Counted from the first letter of the stretch, positions 25,768-36,170 are shown. The stretch is 64,000 nucleotides of DNA from Chryseobacterium shigense (GCF_900156575.1 NZ_FTNY01000003.1:248001-312000); one strand, 5' to 3'. The notes: generated by a model not told the origin, from the letters alone. Numbers and translations are program-made.

Positions 25768-26172
25768 TGATCAGTTCTGTTGTACAAATATACTACTCAA
25801 ATTGGGTTTATGGATTATTTATGATGAATGTCATTGATTATTTTGGAAAGTAGGGATTAGGGAAAATGAGGTTTCTTATTGTTATGATAGTTTGCTCTCG
25901 CGGATTGTGGTGATTTTGCAGATTCTTTTTTGTGTATGAAAAAACCTTATAGGTTTTGGAAACCTATAAGGTTTGGGTGTTTTTATTTTTAAATGGATGA
26001 TGTTGTGTTTTTTATCGCAAAGACGCAAAAGGGATTACAAAAAGGATGTTTTAAGGCGCAAGGATTTTATCTCCGATAAAATTCTGGAATTCTAATATTG
26101 GATCGCTTTATCCTAGAAGCTATTGTTTGGCACCTGCTACCTGCTACCTATAATCTACACCCTTATCCCTAA
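25768..26172. repeat. Intergenic region with palindromic repeat
   Basis: These 405 bp hold no gene. At 25940-25974, AAACCTTATAGGTTT pairs with AAACCTATAAGGTTT around TGG, a cousin of the hairpin at 19625-19660. Further on, CGCAAAGACGCAAAAG (from about 26018) looks like part of another intergenic repeat. The -7 box of the small Cys gene (25785-25792) is also here. Confidence 0.5.
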
Positions 26173-28134
26173 TTAAAACTTCATCCTCTGAATCCTCACC
26201 GCATTTAAAATCGCCAGCATCGCTACTCCTACATCAGCGAATACGGCTTCCCACATCGTTGCCAGACCTCCGGCTCCGAGTGCTAAGACGACTGCTTTTA
26301 CGGCAAAGGCAAGAACAATATTCTGCCAAACGATCCTTTTGGTTTGTTTACCTATATTGATCGCCATTGGGATTTTGCTTGGTTTATCATCCTGGATAAC
26401 GACATCTGCGGTTTCAATCGTAGCATCACTTCCAAGTCCTCCCATGGCAATTCCTACGTCGCTGAGTGCCACTACAGGAGCATCATTCACCCCATCACCG
26501 ACAAAAGCAACGGTTTGATTTTTCGCTTTGATTTCTTTTACTTTATTCACTTTATCTTCCGGTAAGAGATCTCCAAAAGCACTGTCGATGCCCAGTTGGT
26601 CTGCCACATATTTAACAACCGTACTTTTATCACCGCTGAGCATAGTGGCTTTTACGCCCATTCTGTGCAGGTTGTCAACGGTTTCTTTGGCATCGCTTTT
26701 TATACTGTCTGCAATGGTGATGTACCCTGCAAACTTTTTATCATAAGCTATGGCAATAAGTGTGTAGACAATATTGGCGTGGTTGGTATCGTAGCTGATA
26801 TTGAATTTATCCATCAGCTTAAAATTACCAACCAGTAATTCTTTTCCATTGACTGAAGCTTTTAAACCATGTCCTGCAATTTCTTCCACATTTTCCAGAG
26901 GAATAGCATGATCAATCTCACCTGCATAATTATGAATTGCGGTGGCTACCGGATGTGTACTTTTGCTTTCCAGTACATTAACCAGTTTTAGGATTTCGTC
27001 TTTATTGAATTCAGGCTGAATGCTTACTTCCTGCACTTTGAAAACGCCTTCCGTCATGGTTCCGGTTTTATCCATCACCACATTCTGGATCTCTGCGATA
27101 CTGTCTAAGAAATTACTTCCTTTAAACAGAATTCCATTTCTGCTTGCTGCTCCAATTCCCCCGAAATATCCTAAAGGAATGGAGATCACCAGTGCACAAG
27201 GACATGAGATTACCAGGAAGATCAAGGCTCTGTACAACCAGTCTCTGAACTGATAATCATCAACAAAGAAATAAGGCAGAAGACAGATTCCTATGGCCAG
27301 AAATACAACAATCGGGGTGTATACTTTTGCAAATTTTCTGATGAATAATTCGGTCGGGGCTTTCTGCGCGGTGGCGTTTTGAACCAGTTCCAGAATTTTA
27401 CTCAGCTTGCTGTCTTCGTAAGCGGTATTTACTTTTACGAGAGCAATGCTGTTCATATTGATCATACCGGCCAATACAGCTTCTCCTTTTGTTTTAGTAT
27501 CCGGTTTACTTTCACCGGTGAGCGCTGCGGTATTGAATGAAGCTGACTCAGTTATCAGTTCACCGTCAAGGGCCAGTTTTTCTCCCGGCTTCAGCTGGAT
27601 GATATCTCCTATTTTGGTTTCTTTGGCTTTAATGGTCTTTGGCTGACTGGCTTCAATGATCGTCACCTCATCAGGACGCTGATCCAGCAAGGCTTTGATG
27701 TTTCCTTTGGCTCTTGAAACCGCCATTCCCTGGAATACTTCTCCTACGGAATAGAAAAGCATTACGGCCACACCTTCGGGATATTCCCCGATCACAAATG
27801 CACCTACTGTAGCGATTCCCATCAGAAAAAATTCTGAGAATACATCTCCTTTGATAATGCTTTCATACGCTTCCTTTAAAACCGGAAGACCTACGGGAGC
27901 ATAAGCTGCCAGATACCAGACTAAACGTACCCAACCTGTGAACCATTCTGTTTTTATATAATTGTCTAATGCTATTCCTATCAGCAACAGCGCAAATGAG
28001 ATGATGGCAGGAAGAAACATCTGGAAAGGTGTTTTGTCTCCTGTATCGTGAGAGTGGTCATGCCCGTCTCCTTCTGAATGATCATGCGTATGCTGTTCTT
28101 TCTTTTTCGGTTTTGTACTGCAACATTCTTCCAT
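26173..28134 (-). CDS. Heavy-metal P1B-type ATPase (Zn/Cd/Co type)
   Basis: ATP-driven exporter of divalent metals across the inner membrane, 653 aa. The transmembrane metal site is SCPCALVISIPLGY. The phosphorylation site is DKTGTMTEG and the hinge is GDGVNDAPVVALSDVG; a late TM ends near the C-terminus with VGVAMLAILNAVR. There is no N-terminal HMA domain. Instead residues 1-32 hold a CC pair and a His/Asp-rich tract (HTHDHSEGDGHDHSHD) suited to zinc or cobalt. It is the last gene of the metal operon, 44 nt after the Fur gene. Confidence 0.92.
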   Translation of the reverse strand: MEECCSTKPKKKEQHTHDHSEGDGHDHSHDTGDKTPFQMFLPAIISFALLLIGIALDNYIKTEWFTGWVRLVWYLAAYAPVGLPVLKEAYESIIKGDVFSEFFLMGIATVGAFVIGEYPEGVAVMLFYSVGEVFQGMAVSRAKGNIKALLDQRPDEVTIIEASQPKTIKAKETKIGDIIQLKPGEKLALDGELITESASFNTAALTGESKPDTKTKGEAVLAGMINMNSIALVKVNTAYEDSKLSKILELVQNATAQKAPTELFIRKFAKVYTPIVVFLAIGICLLPYFFVDDYQFRDWLYRALIFLVISCPCALVISIPLGYFGGIGAASRNGILFKGSNFLDSIAEIQNVVMDKTGTMTEGVFKVQEVSIQPEFNKDEILKLVNVLESKSTHPVATAIHNYAGEIDHAIPLENVEEIAGHGLKASVNGKELLVGNFKLMDKFNISYDTNHANIVYTLIAIAYDKKFAGYITIADSIKSDAKETVDNLHRMGVKATMLSGDKSTVVKYVADQLGIDSAFGDLLPEDKVNKVKEIKAKNQTVAFVGDGVNDAPVVALSDVGIAMGGLGSDATIETADVVIQDDKPSKIPMAINIGKQTKRIVWQNIVLAFAVKAVVLALGAGGLATMWEAVFADVGVAMLAILNAVRIQRMKF

Positions 28135-28178
28135 AAATACTATTTTGATGTAAAATTAGAGTTATACACGATGCAATA

Positions 28179-28598
28179 CTATTGCAAACTTTCAAGACAG
28201 TTTTCGCAGATTCCTTTGGCAAAAAGTCTTATTTCATCTATTCTGAAATTGGTCTGAACATTTTCCGGGAAGGAAATATCTTCTCTGCAGGTGGTCTGTT
28301 TGCATATTTTACAATAAAAATGCAGATGCCAGTCTTTGTGGGTTTTCTCATCGCAGCCCTCATCGCATAATTTATATTTTGTGGTGGTATTTTCCTGTAT
28401 GCTGTGGACAATTCCTTTTTCTTCGAACGTTTTCAATGTCCGGTAAATCGTCGTTCTGTCTGCATTGTCAAAATGATTTTCCACTTCCGAAAGGGAGAGT
28501 GCAGCTTCTTGGGTACTCAAAAAATCATACACCAGAATTCGCATGCTGGTAGGCTTGGTATTTTTATCGATGAGTTTGGTTTCTATATCTTTTTTCAT
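28179..28598 (-). CDS. Fur family metal-responsive repressor
   Basis: A 139-aa regulator: winged helix about residues 10-85 (PTSMRILVYDFLSTQEAALS, NADRTTIYRTLKTFEEKGIV), then a metal-binding half with HWHLHFYCKICKQTTC and a C-terminal CENCLE. Two CxxC pairs form the usual structural Zn site. Its place between a CDF exporter and a P-type ATPase suggests it senses zinc or a related ion and controls this operon. No inverted-repeat Fur/Zur box was clear upstream of the operon. Confidence 0.88.
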   Translation of the reverse strand: MKKDIETKLIDKNTKPTSMRILVYDFLSTQEAALSLSEVENHFDNADRTTIYRTLKTFEEKGIVHSIQENTTTKYKLCDEGCDEKTHKDWHLHFYCKICKQTTCREDISFPENVQTNFRIDEIRLFAKGICENCLESLQ

Positions 28599-28613
28599 TT
28601 CTTCAATTAATTT

Positions 28614-29510
28614 TTAAAGATGCATTTCCTGTTCTTCATAGCCTTCCTCTTCAATCTGAAAGGTAGTATGACTGATTTTAAAATTTGCAGTGGTCACTTC
28701 CGTCAAAGTTTTGAGCAATGGATTCTGAGCCGTTCTGTTATTTCTTACAATGTGCGCACTCATCGCGTTTACGCTGGACGTCAATGACCATACATGAAGA
28801 TCATGAACATCTTTCACCCCGGGAACTTCCTCGAGTGATTGGCGCAGCTGATGAATATCCACATCTTTGGGAGTCCCTTCCAGTAATACATTAACTGCTT
28901 CTTTCAATAAACGCCAGGTTCTCGGAAAAATCAAAAGACCAATAGCAGCGGAGATGATCGGGTCTGCATAGTACCAACCCGTTGTCAGCATAATAACTCC
29001 GGCGATCATGACTCCGATGGAAGTAAGCATATCTGAGAGCACTTCAAAATAAGCACCTTTCATATTCAGGCTTCCTTCTGAATCTTTTCTAAGGATCATC
29101 ATTCCGATAATATTGACTACAAGTCCTATTCCTGCTACAATCAACATTGTTTTACTCTGGACTGCCGGAGGATTCTGAAATCTTTGGTACGCTTCGTACA
29201 ATACATACACGGAAATACCCAGTAATACCACAGCGTTGATTACGGCTGCCAATATTTCTGTCCGGTAATACCCGAATGTTTTAGACGCATCTGCCTTCCG
29301 CTCTCCTATTTTGATGGCAATAAATGCCAAAAACAAGCCCACCACATCGGTCAGCATATGGGCGGCATCTGCCATAAGGGCAAGACTTTGGGTAACGAGG
29401 CCGCCGATTACCTCAGCGATCATATAGGTTCCGCTCAGCACCAGGACAAAAAGCAGATTCTTCTTATGTCTGCTGGTCGGTGAACCTGTCTGTGCTTTTA
29501 TTTCTTCCAT
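28614..29510 (-). CDS. Cation diffusion facilitator, CzcD/ZitB-like
   Basis: A six-TM proton-coupled exporter of zinc-type ions, 298 aa. The TM2 metal site reads LMADAAHMLTD and the TM5 counterpart lies in YFEVLSDMLTSIGV. A C-terminal cytoplasmic domain (about 205-298) follows with VHDLHVWSL and a terminal acidic tail. Starts 22 nt after the bestrophin stop and ends 15 nt before the Fur start, so it is inside the operon. Confidence 0.92.
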   Translation of the reverse strand: MEEIKAQTGSPTSRHKKNLLFVLVLSGTYMIAEVIGGLVTQSLALMADAAHMLTDVVGLFLAFIAIKIGERKADASKTFGYYRTEILAAVINAVVLLGISVYVLYEAYQRFQNPPAVQSKTMLIVAGIGLVVNIIGMMILRKDSEGSLNMKGAYFEVLSDMLTSIGVMIAGVIMLTTGWYYADPIISAAIGLLIFPRTWRLLKEAVNVLLEGTPKDVDIHQLRQSLEEVPGVKDVHDLHVWSLTSSVNAMSAHIVRNNRTAQNPLLKTLTEVTTANFKISHTTFQIEEEGYEEQEMHL

Positions 29511-29532
29511 GTTTTTCTGAAATTTTAGTGGA

Positions 29533-30414
29533 TCACATTTCGTAATACAAAGAATTATCTTTTTTGACAGGAATGTTCTGATCTCCTGTCATCTGTTTAA
29601 TATTAATTTCGATGGTCTGTGCCAATGAGGTCACAGGTGTATCTACAGGTCCGTTTTCAAAAGGATCCTGCATGATAATAGATGTTTTCTCGATCGCAAG
29701 AAACATCACCGGAATCAGGAACGTAATGATAATCTCAACAGCCAGCTGTCCATCATCCAGTCCAAAAGGAAGGATGGCCGCAAAAACATAGATTAAGGTA
29801 TGCAGCAAAATACTGTACGACCTTGGAAATACTGTATTCTTCAGCCTTTCACATTTTCCCATACTGTCGCAGAGTCTGGTGATGATATCGTTCAGCTGCA
29901 TCTGCTGAAAGTCTGTTAAACCTTTCGAAGAAGCGATATCTCTGAGCTGTTGAGAATGGGCATCCAGAAGTGCATTCGGAACATTGGTGGCTTTGATCTG
30001 ATGTTGATCCAGATAATTCCGAACTCTGTCTGAAAAAGGTTGTCTTCTCAGTGATTCACCAAGAGCATACGTCCAGATGATCTGCCTTTCTGCAAATTCC
30101 TTGATGATCTTATCTTCTCCTGCCGGGAAAAACTGGATGACCAACCTCATCAGCGTTCTTGAGTCATTCACTATGGCACCCCAGACGGTTCGGGCTTCCC
30201 ACCATCTTTCGTAGGACTGGGAAGTACGGAACGCCAGCAGCAATGATACAGCCGTTCCCAAAAGAGCCGGAATATTAAGGGGAAGTGAAATTTTCCGGAA
30301 CCATGGGAGAAGGTCTAATAATCCTATGGATACAGCAAATATTCCCATATACAGGATCTGGGTTTTTATTTCACGGATGAAATACCAGATGGATATTTTC
30401 TTGTTTAACAGCAT
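29533..30414 (-). CDS. Bestrophin-family (UPF0187) membrane channel
   Basis: Bacterial bestrophins are pentameric ion channels. The 293-aa product from ATG 30414 (MLLNKKISIWYFIREIKTQ) fits the family start; a frame extending to 30489 adds 25 residues that do not. Recognisable parts include LLAFRTSQSYERWWEARTVWG, LMRLVIQFFPAG and the C-terminal PFENGPVDTPVTSLAQTIEI. It lies between cusB and the CDF gene in the same orientation, 130 bp after cusB. Why a bestrophin is in a metal-efflux operon is not clear; it may balance charge. Confidence 0.87.
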   Translation of the reverse strand: MLLNKKISIWYFIREIKTQILYMGIFAVSIGLLDLLPWFRKISLPLNIPALLGTAVSLLLAFRTSQSYERWWEARTVWGAIVNDSRTLMRLVIQFFPAGEDKIIKEFAERQIIWTYALGESLRRQPFSDRVRNYLDQHQIKATNVPNALLDAHSQQLRDIASSKGLTDFQQMQLNDIITRLCDSMGKCERLKNTVFPRSYSILLHTLIYVFAAILPFGLDDGQLAVEIIITFLIPVMFLAIEKTSIIMQDPFENGPVDTPVTSLAQTIEINIKQMTGDQNIPVKKDNSLYYEM

Positions 30415-30544
30415 AACTGAATGATATATTAGAATGTTTTTTATATTCTTACCCTGAAAATGTACCGTAAACACCTCTAATTTAGGCATAAAAATCGGTA
30501 GTTCTTCCGGCCAGTTTCTATAAATCGATTATCATTTCCTTATT

Positions 30545-31807
30545 TTAATGCTCATGCCCGCCGGAATTGGAAAGTTTAGCATTCACGAAAAAAGCTCCTT
30601 TCACTACGATTCTGGCATCAGCAGGAATTCCTTTAACAGGCGTAATGGCTGTATAGCCCATATCTGATGTCCCTTTTATCACTTCTACTTTTTCAAAATT
30701 CAAAGTCTTTTTATGTTCGGCAGCTTCTCCTTTTTCATTTTTGTGATCGTCTCCACCTTCTTCCTCTTCATGCTCCTCCGGTTTTTTATCGGTACGGATG
30801 AAGACGTAGTATTTTCCGTCTGCTTCTACGATGGCTTCATTAGGAACAGCTGGCGTTGTATTTTTATCAAGACTGACAATTCCGGTGATATTCATTCCGT
30901 CGATGAGACCTGCTTTATTTCCGGTTACTGTGCCGTGTACTGAAACCGTCTTGCTTTCGTTTTCAAAAGAAGATCCTACGCTGTACACCATAGCGTCATA
31001 TTCAGTTTCAGGATTATTCGTTAGCTTGAAATGCACAATCTGCCCAACTCGCATTTTAGGAAGATCTTTTTCAAAAACCTGCAGGTCAAGGTGGATAGAA
31101 TTATTGTCGATAACCTCCGCCACAGGCGATGAAACATCTACATAACTTCCGATCTGTGCCGAAATACTGCTTACAGTTCCGCTGATTGGTGCAGTAATAA
31201 CCAATCCGGATCTCATATTGCCATTATTTACTTTCCCCGGGCTGATTCCCATCATCTGAAGCTGTCTCAAAAGGGAAGCTTTTTTCGTTCTCAGGGTTTT
31301 AAGTTCAGCATCTGAACTCTGCAGATTTTTCTTGGCGCCTGCATCATTATCAAAAAGCTCACGCTGCCTTCTGTATTCCTGCTCTGCATAGGTAATTCTG
31401 CTGTTTGTCGTCAGATATTCTTCCTGCAACTGGATAAATTCAGGATTTGCAATAGTTGCGATGACCTGTCCTTTTTTTACAATGCTTCCTACCTGTACGT
31501 TCAGCGTTTTGATCACTCCTCCGTACAGAGAGGTGATCGTCGCTTTATTATTATTGGGAACTCTCAGAAGACCGTTGGCTTTCACGGTGGAAGTAAGTTC
31601 CTTCATTTCGATGGGACCTAAAGATATCCCGACGGACTTGATCTGATCTTCCGTTAGTGAAGCGATAGTTTGTGGTGCTTCTTCATGACCTGCTTCAGCT
31701 TTTTCAGTTTTCACTTCTGGTTTTTCTGCAGGCGTTTCTTTTTTCCCACAGCTTAAAAGTAAAAGTGCCGTGACGGTCAGAGATATGATATTGTGCTTTA
31801 TTTTCAT
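30545..31807 (-). CDS. RND efflux periplasmic adaptor, CusB/CzcB-like
   Basis: A 420-aa membrane-fusion lipoprotein (lipobox LLLSC at residue 20) linking the inner-membrane pump to the outer-membrane channel. It shows the barrel-sandwich halves (SLYGGVIKTLNVQVGSIVKKG and VITAPISGTVSSISAQIGSYV), a coiled-coil hairpin between them, and a beta-barrel domain. An acidic/His-rich insert (about 350-375, EEHEEEEGGDDHKNEKG) and a terminal SGGHEH can bind metal ions. The start follows the cusA stop by only 1 nt. Confidence 0.92.
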   Translation of the reverse strand: MKIKHNIISLTVTALLLLSCGKKETPAEKPEVKTEKAEAGHEEAPQTIASLTEDQIKSVGISLGPIEMKELTSTVKANGLLRVPNNNKATITSLYGGVIKTLNVQVGSIVKKGQVIATIANPEFIQLQEEYLTTNSRITYAEQEYRRQRELFDNDAGAKKNLQSSDAELKTLRTKKASLLRQLQMMGISPGKVNNGNMRSGLVITAPISGTVSSISAQIGSYVDVSSPVAEVIDNNSIHLDLQVFEKDLPKMRVGQIVHFKLTNNPETEYDAMVYSVGSSFENESKTVSVHGTVTGNKAGLIDGMNITGIVSLDKNTTPAVPNEAIVEADGKYYVFIRTDKKPEEHEEEEGGDDHKNEKGEAAEHKKTLNFEKVEVIKGTSDMGYTAITPVKGIPADARIVVKGAFFVNAKLSNSGGHEH

Positions 31808-31808
31808 G

Positions 31809-34800
31809 TTATTTATTGATGATTGAATTAATGGTAACTACAGATTGATTGACCTGCTGAATGGATTGTAAATATTTCAACTGAATATTGGTGGCGGTCT
31901 GCAGGGCAAAAAGATATTCTACGTAAGAGATTTCTCCTGTTTTGTAGCCTAACTGAGCTGCCTTGACAATTTTTTCAGCATTCGGAATAGCCTGATTGAC
32001 ATAATATTCATACTGCTGTATGTCCTGCTGATACTGTCCGAAAGCATTTTCAAGCTGTGTCGAAAGCTGTTTCTGCTGCATCTTCGCATTGGTTTCAGCG
32101 GCGTATTTTTCGTATTCCAGAGACTGCATTCTCGCTTTTGTCGCTCCAAACGTCAATGGAATGGCAACGCCCACAGAAAATGAATTGAAACGGTCTCCGG
32201 CATTATAGAATTTCTCCTGTCCGTTTTTGGTATGCAAACCTATCAGTGACTGGCTCGTCAGACCAAGGCTAAACTCAGGAAGTCCCTGTGATTTTTCCAC
32301 ATTTTTATTCTTTTCGGCAATTTCCATTTCATGATAAAAAGCTTTGACCGTAGGATTGTTGGCTACCGATAAACTGTCCAGAATATTTTCGGTCTTCAAA
32401 GGTTCGTAATCGCTTTTAAACGGAACTTCGAAATTCTCGGAGGTATTCAGTAATGTCTTTAGATTTTTATAGGCATTGTTTAAATACACTTCATTCTGTT
32501 TCAGCAGCAGATTGATTTCTCCTTTTTGGGTTTCTGCTGTATTAATTTCAATCTTCTTGATATCTCCCGCTTTAAATCTTACCGTTGCAATTCTGATAAA
32601 ATCCTGATAAAGGCTGTCAAGATCTTTCAGTTTAAATTGATTGTACTGAAGATATTCGATCTGATAATAATAGGTTCTTACCTGTTTTGTCAGTTCATTC
32701 GCCGAAACTTCTTTATCGATCTGTCTGGTTTTTATATTTTCAGTGATCAATTCTCTCCTTGCTTTGAAGAGCGTAGGAAAAGGAATACTCTGCGAAATGG
32801 CAAATGACTGGTCAAATTTCGGGCTGTTGTACTGTCCAAGCTGTGCTTCAAAGTTTAATTTGGGAAGTTCTTTTGCCGTCCCTTTCAAAGCTTCTGCAGA
32901 TTTTATATTCAGATCTTTTGATTTTAAAACCAAATTGTTTTCGGCGGCCATTTCTACTGCCTGATCTACGGAAATCTGTCTGGCCTGAGCATTGAACGTC
33001 TGTCCGAACATCAGAAATCCAAGAACAATAACTGTTGTAATGGGCTTAATCTTATTCATCTTTCGTGGAATCTTTGAATTAAAAATAATATAGAGCATCG
33101 GCAGAACAAATAATGTCAGGAATGTAGCCGTTACCAATCCCCCGATCACTACGGTTGCCAAAGGCTTCTGTACCTCAGCTCCGGCTCCTGTAGAAATCGC
33201 CATCGGTAAAAATCCTAACGAAGCTACTGTTGCAGTCATCAGAACGGGTCTTAATCTGGTTTTCGTTCCTTCATATACTCTTTTCAGTACATCCGTTTCG
33301 CCCTCTTTTTCAAGTTGATTAAAGGTTCCGATCAAAACAATTCCGTTAAGAACTGCGACACCGAAAAGAGCGATAAACCCGATTCCGGCACTGATACTGA
33401 ACGGCATATCTCTTAAAAGAAGGGCAAACACCCCTCCGATGGCACTCATCGGAATGGCCGTGAAGATCAATGCAGCCTGCTTAAATGAGTGGAAGGTGAA
33501 ATAGAGCAGCATAAAAATCAGAAACAGGGAAACCGGAACCGCGATCATCAGACGCTTGCTGGCTTCCTGTAAATTTTCAAACTGTCCGCCATAGGTAAAA
33601 TAGTATCCGGAAGGTAACTTGATCTTTTGATCCAGTTTGGTCTGAATATCCTTTACCACGCTTTGTACATCGCGGTCTTTTACATTGAAACCGATCACGA
33701 TCCTTCTTTTTCCTTCTTCACGGCTGATCTGTGCAGGACCCAGTTTATAGCTGACATTGGCTACCTGGGAAAGCGGAATCTGAGCTCCTGTTCCGGTCGC
33801 GATCATTAAATTATTCACATCATCGATATTCGTCCTGTGAAGGCTGTCGAGACGCACTACAAGATCAAAACGTCTTTCGTTTTCAAAAACCTGACCGGCT
33901 GCTTTTCCGGCAAAGGCTGTACTTACGGCATTGTTTACGTCTTCTATATTTAAACCATAATTGGCCATTCTTGTTCTGTCGTATTCTACATTGATCTGGG
34001 GAAGTCCGCTTATCCTTTCGATCTGAGGAGGCGTCGCACCATCAACCGTCTGGATGATCTTTCCTACTTTATCGGCATAAATAGACAGTGAATCCAGGTT
34101 TTCACCGAAAATTTTAACGGCAACATCCTGTCTGATCCCTGTCATCAGCTCATTGAAACGCATCTGAATCGGCTGGTTCTTTTCAAAAAACACACCGGGA
34201 ATGGTTTCCAATTTCTCACTGATTTCATCGGCGAGTTCTGTATATGATTTTTTTGATTTCCATTCTTTTTGTGGTTTTAAAACGACAATCAGGTCGGTGG
34301 CTTCGGGAGGCATCGGATCGGTAGGAACCTCAGCGGAACCGGTTTTTCCTACGACCATTTTCACCTCATCAAACTGTTTAATAATTCTTGAAGCCTGCAT
34401 GGAGGTTTCGATACTCTGGCTGAGTGAGCTTCCTTGCGGCAGAATACAGTGGAATGCATAATCTCCTTCCTGCAGCTGCGGAATAAATTCGCCACCCATG
34501 TTTTTGAAAATAAAGGCGCTGATGACGAAAACGAAAATCGTGGCTGACACGATGATATATTTTACTTTAATTGCTTTGTGCAACATCGGCTGATAAATCT
34601 TCTGCAGGAAGTTCATCATCTTATCTGAAAAGGTTTCTTTGTGCGAAATCTTTTTAGACAAGAACAGAGCGCTCATCATTGGAATATAGGTCAGTGAAAG
34701 GATCAATGCTCCTAAAATGGCAAATCCTACTGTTTTAGCCATTGGCGTAAACATTTTCCCTTCTACCCCGGCCAGTGTAAGGATCGGAATGTAAACGATA

Positions 34801-36170
34801 AGGATAATAATTTCTCCGAAAGCCGCGCTGCTTCTGATTTTTGAGGCAGAAAGGAAAACCTCCTCGTCCATTTCGCTTTGGGTAAGATTCCGTACCGATT
34901 TCCTTACGCCCAGGTGATGCAATGTCGCTTCCACAATGATTACGGCCCCATCCACAATCAATCCGAAATCTATGGCTCCAAGACTCATTAAATTGGCACT
35001 GACTCCGAAAACATTCATCATTCCCAAAGCAAAGAGAAGGGATAATGGAATGGCTGAAGCTACGATAAGTCCGGCTCTCAGGTTTCCAAGGAAAACCACC
35101 AATACGAAAATAACGATCAGGGCACCTTCTATCAGGTTTTTTTCTACGGTATTGATAGCTCTTCCGACAAGATCTGTTCTATCCAGGAAAGGTTCTATCA
35201 CCACATCATCGGGAAGGGATTTCTGAATGGTTGGGATCTTAGCTTTAATCAGGCTGACAACGTCGTTACTATTGGCTCCTTTCAGCATCATAACAACACC
35301 GCCTACGGCATCTACTTTTCCATTGTAGGTCAATGCTCCGTAACGTACAGCACTTCCGAGACGAACATCTGCAACGTCTTTTATAAAAATGGGAACGCTT
35401 CCTGTTTCATTTTTTACGGAGATATTTTTAATGTCTTCCAATGAGGTTACAAAACCGATTCCACGGATGAAATAGGCATTTGGTTTTTTGTCTATATAAG
35501 CTCCACCGGTATTCTGGTTGTTTTTTTCTAAGGCTGTAAAGATGTCGGAAATGCTTACGCCCATCGCTTTAAGGCGGTCAGGATTTACTCCTACTTCATA
35601 TTGTTTCAATTCTCCTCCGAAACTGTTGATTTCCGCAACACCCGGCGTCCCGTTCAACTGTCTGCGGACAATCCAGTCCTGCATGGTGCGGAGTTCTTTG
35701 GCGGAATATTTCTTTTCGCTACCTTTTTTCGGGTGGAGAATATACTGATATACTTCCCCAAGACCTGTACTTACAGGGGCAAGTTCGGGAGTTCCCACTC
35801 CTTTAGGAATTTCTTCTACGGCCAGCTTCAACTGTTCATTGATCAGCTGTCTGGCGAAATACACGTCTACATTTTCTTTGAAAACTACAGTGATCACGGA
35901 AAGCCCGAATCTTGAAATACTTCTGGTTTCTTCGATGTCTGGGACATTGGCAATACTTTGTTCTATGGGAAAGGTAACAAGCTGCTCTACTTCCTGTCCT
36001 GCGAGTGTAGGACAAGCCGTGATGATCTGCACCTGATTGTTGGTAATATCAGGAACTGCATCTATGGGAAGTTTTGTAGCACTCCATACGCCCCAAATAA
36101 TGAGAAGCAGGGTCATGATACCAACGACCACCTTGTTTTTGATACTGAATTTTATGATTTTATCTAACAC
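31809..36170 (-). CDS. CusA/CzcA heavy-metal RND pump fused to a TolC-like domain
   Basis: A 1453-aa protein. Residues 1 to about 1035 form the RND metal pump: TM1 near 12-30, KLPIDAVPDITNNQVQI, the TM4 region with GAIDFGLIVDGAVIIVE, and a central periplasmic domain. From residue 1038 a second start-like stretch (MNKIKPITTVIVLGFLMFG ... FNAQA) resembles a complete signal peptide. It is followed by an outer-membrane-factor domain (ISVDQAVEMAAENNLVLKSK, and coiled coils up to 1453). Fused pumps of this kind are known in Bacteroidota, and the reading frame is continuous. The internal ATG (33059) could also start a separate OMF. Confidence 0.9.
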   Translation of the reverse strand: MLDKIIKFSIKNKVVVGIMTLLLIIWGVWSATKLPIDAVPDITNNQVQIITACPTLAGQEVEQLVTFPIEQSIANVPDIEETRSISRFGLSVITVVFKENVDVYFARQLINEQLKLAVEEIPKGVGTPELAPVSTGLGEVYQYILHPKKGSEKKYSAKELRTMQDWIVRRQLNGTPGVAEINSFGGELKQYEVGVNPDRLKAMGVSISDIFTALEKNNQNTGGAYIDKKPNAYFIRGIGFVTSLEDIKNISVKNETGSVPIFIKDVADVRLGSAVRYGALTYNGKVDAVGGVVMMLKGANSNDVVSLIKAKIPTIQKSLPDDVVIEPFLDRTDLVGRAINTVEKNLIEGALIVIFVLVVFLGNLRAGLIVASAIPLSLLFALGMMNVFGVSANLMSLGAIDFGLIVDGAVIIVEATLHHLGVRKSVRNLTQSEMDEEVFLSASKIRSSAAFGEIIILIVYIPILTLAGVEGKMFTPMAKTVGFAILGALILSLTYIPMMSALFLSKKISHKETFSDKMMNFLQKIYQPMLHKAIKVKYIIVSATIFVFVISAFIFKNMGGEFIPQLQEGDYAFHCILPQGSSLSQSIETSMQASRIIKQFDEVKMVVGKTGSAEVPTDPMPPEATDLIVVLKPQKEWKSKKSYTELADEISEKLETIPGVFFEKNQPIQMRFNELMTGIRQDVAVKIFGENLDSLSIYADKVGKIIQTVDGATPPQIERISGLPQINVEYDRTRMANYGLNIEDVNNAVSTAFAGKAAGQVFENERRFDLVVRLDSLHRTNIDDVNNLMIATGTGAQIPLSQVANVSYKLGPAQISREEGKRRIVIGFNVKDRDVQSVVKDIQTKLDQKIKLPSGYYFTYGGQFENLQEASKRLMIAVPVSLFLIFMLLYFTFHSFKQAALIFTAIPMSAIGGVFALLLRDMPFSISAGIGFIALFGVAVLNGIVLIGTFNQLEKEGETDVLKRVYEGTKTRLRPVLMTATVASLGFLPMAISTGAGAEVQKPLATVVIGGLVTATFLTLFVLPMLYIIFNSKIPRKMNKIKPITTVIVLGFLMFGQTFNAQARQISVDQAVEMAAENNLVLKSKDLNIKSAEALKGTAKELPKLNFEAQLGQYNSPKFDQSFAISQSIPFPTLFKARRELITENIKTRQIDKEVSANELTKQVRTYYYQIEYLQYNQFKLKDLDSLYQDFIRIATVRFKAGDIKKIEINTAETQKGEINLLLKQNEVYLNNAYKNLKTLLNTSENFEVPFKSDYEPLKTENILDSLSVANNPTVKAFYHEMEIAEKNKNVEKSQGLPEFSLGLTSQSLIGLHTKNGQEKFYNAGDRFNSFSVGVAIPLTFGATKARMQSLEYEKYAAETNAKMQQKQLSTQLENAFGQYQQDIQQYEYYVNQAIPNAEKIVKAAQLGYKTGEISYVEYLFALQTATNIQLKYLQSIQQVNQSVVTINSIINK

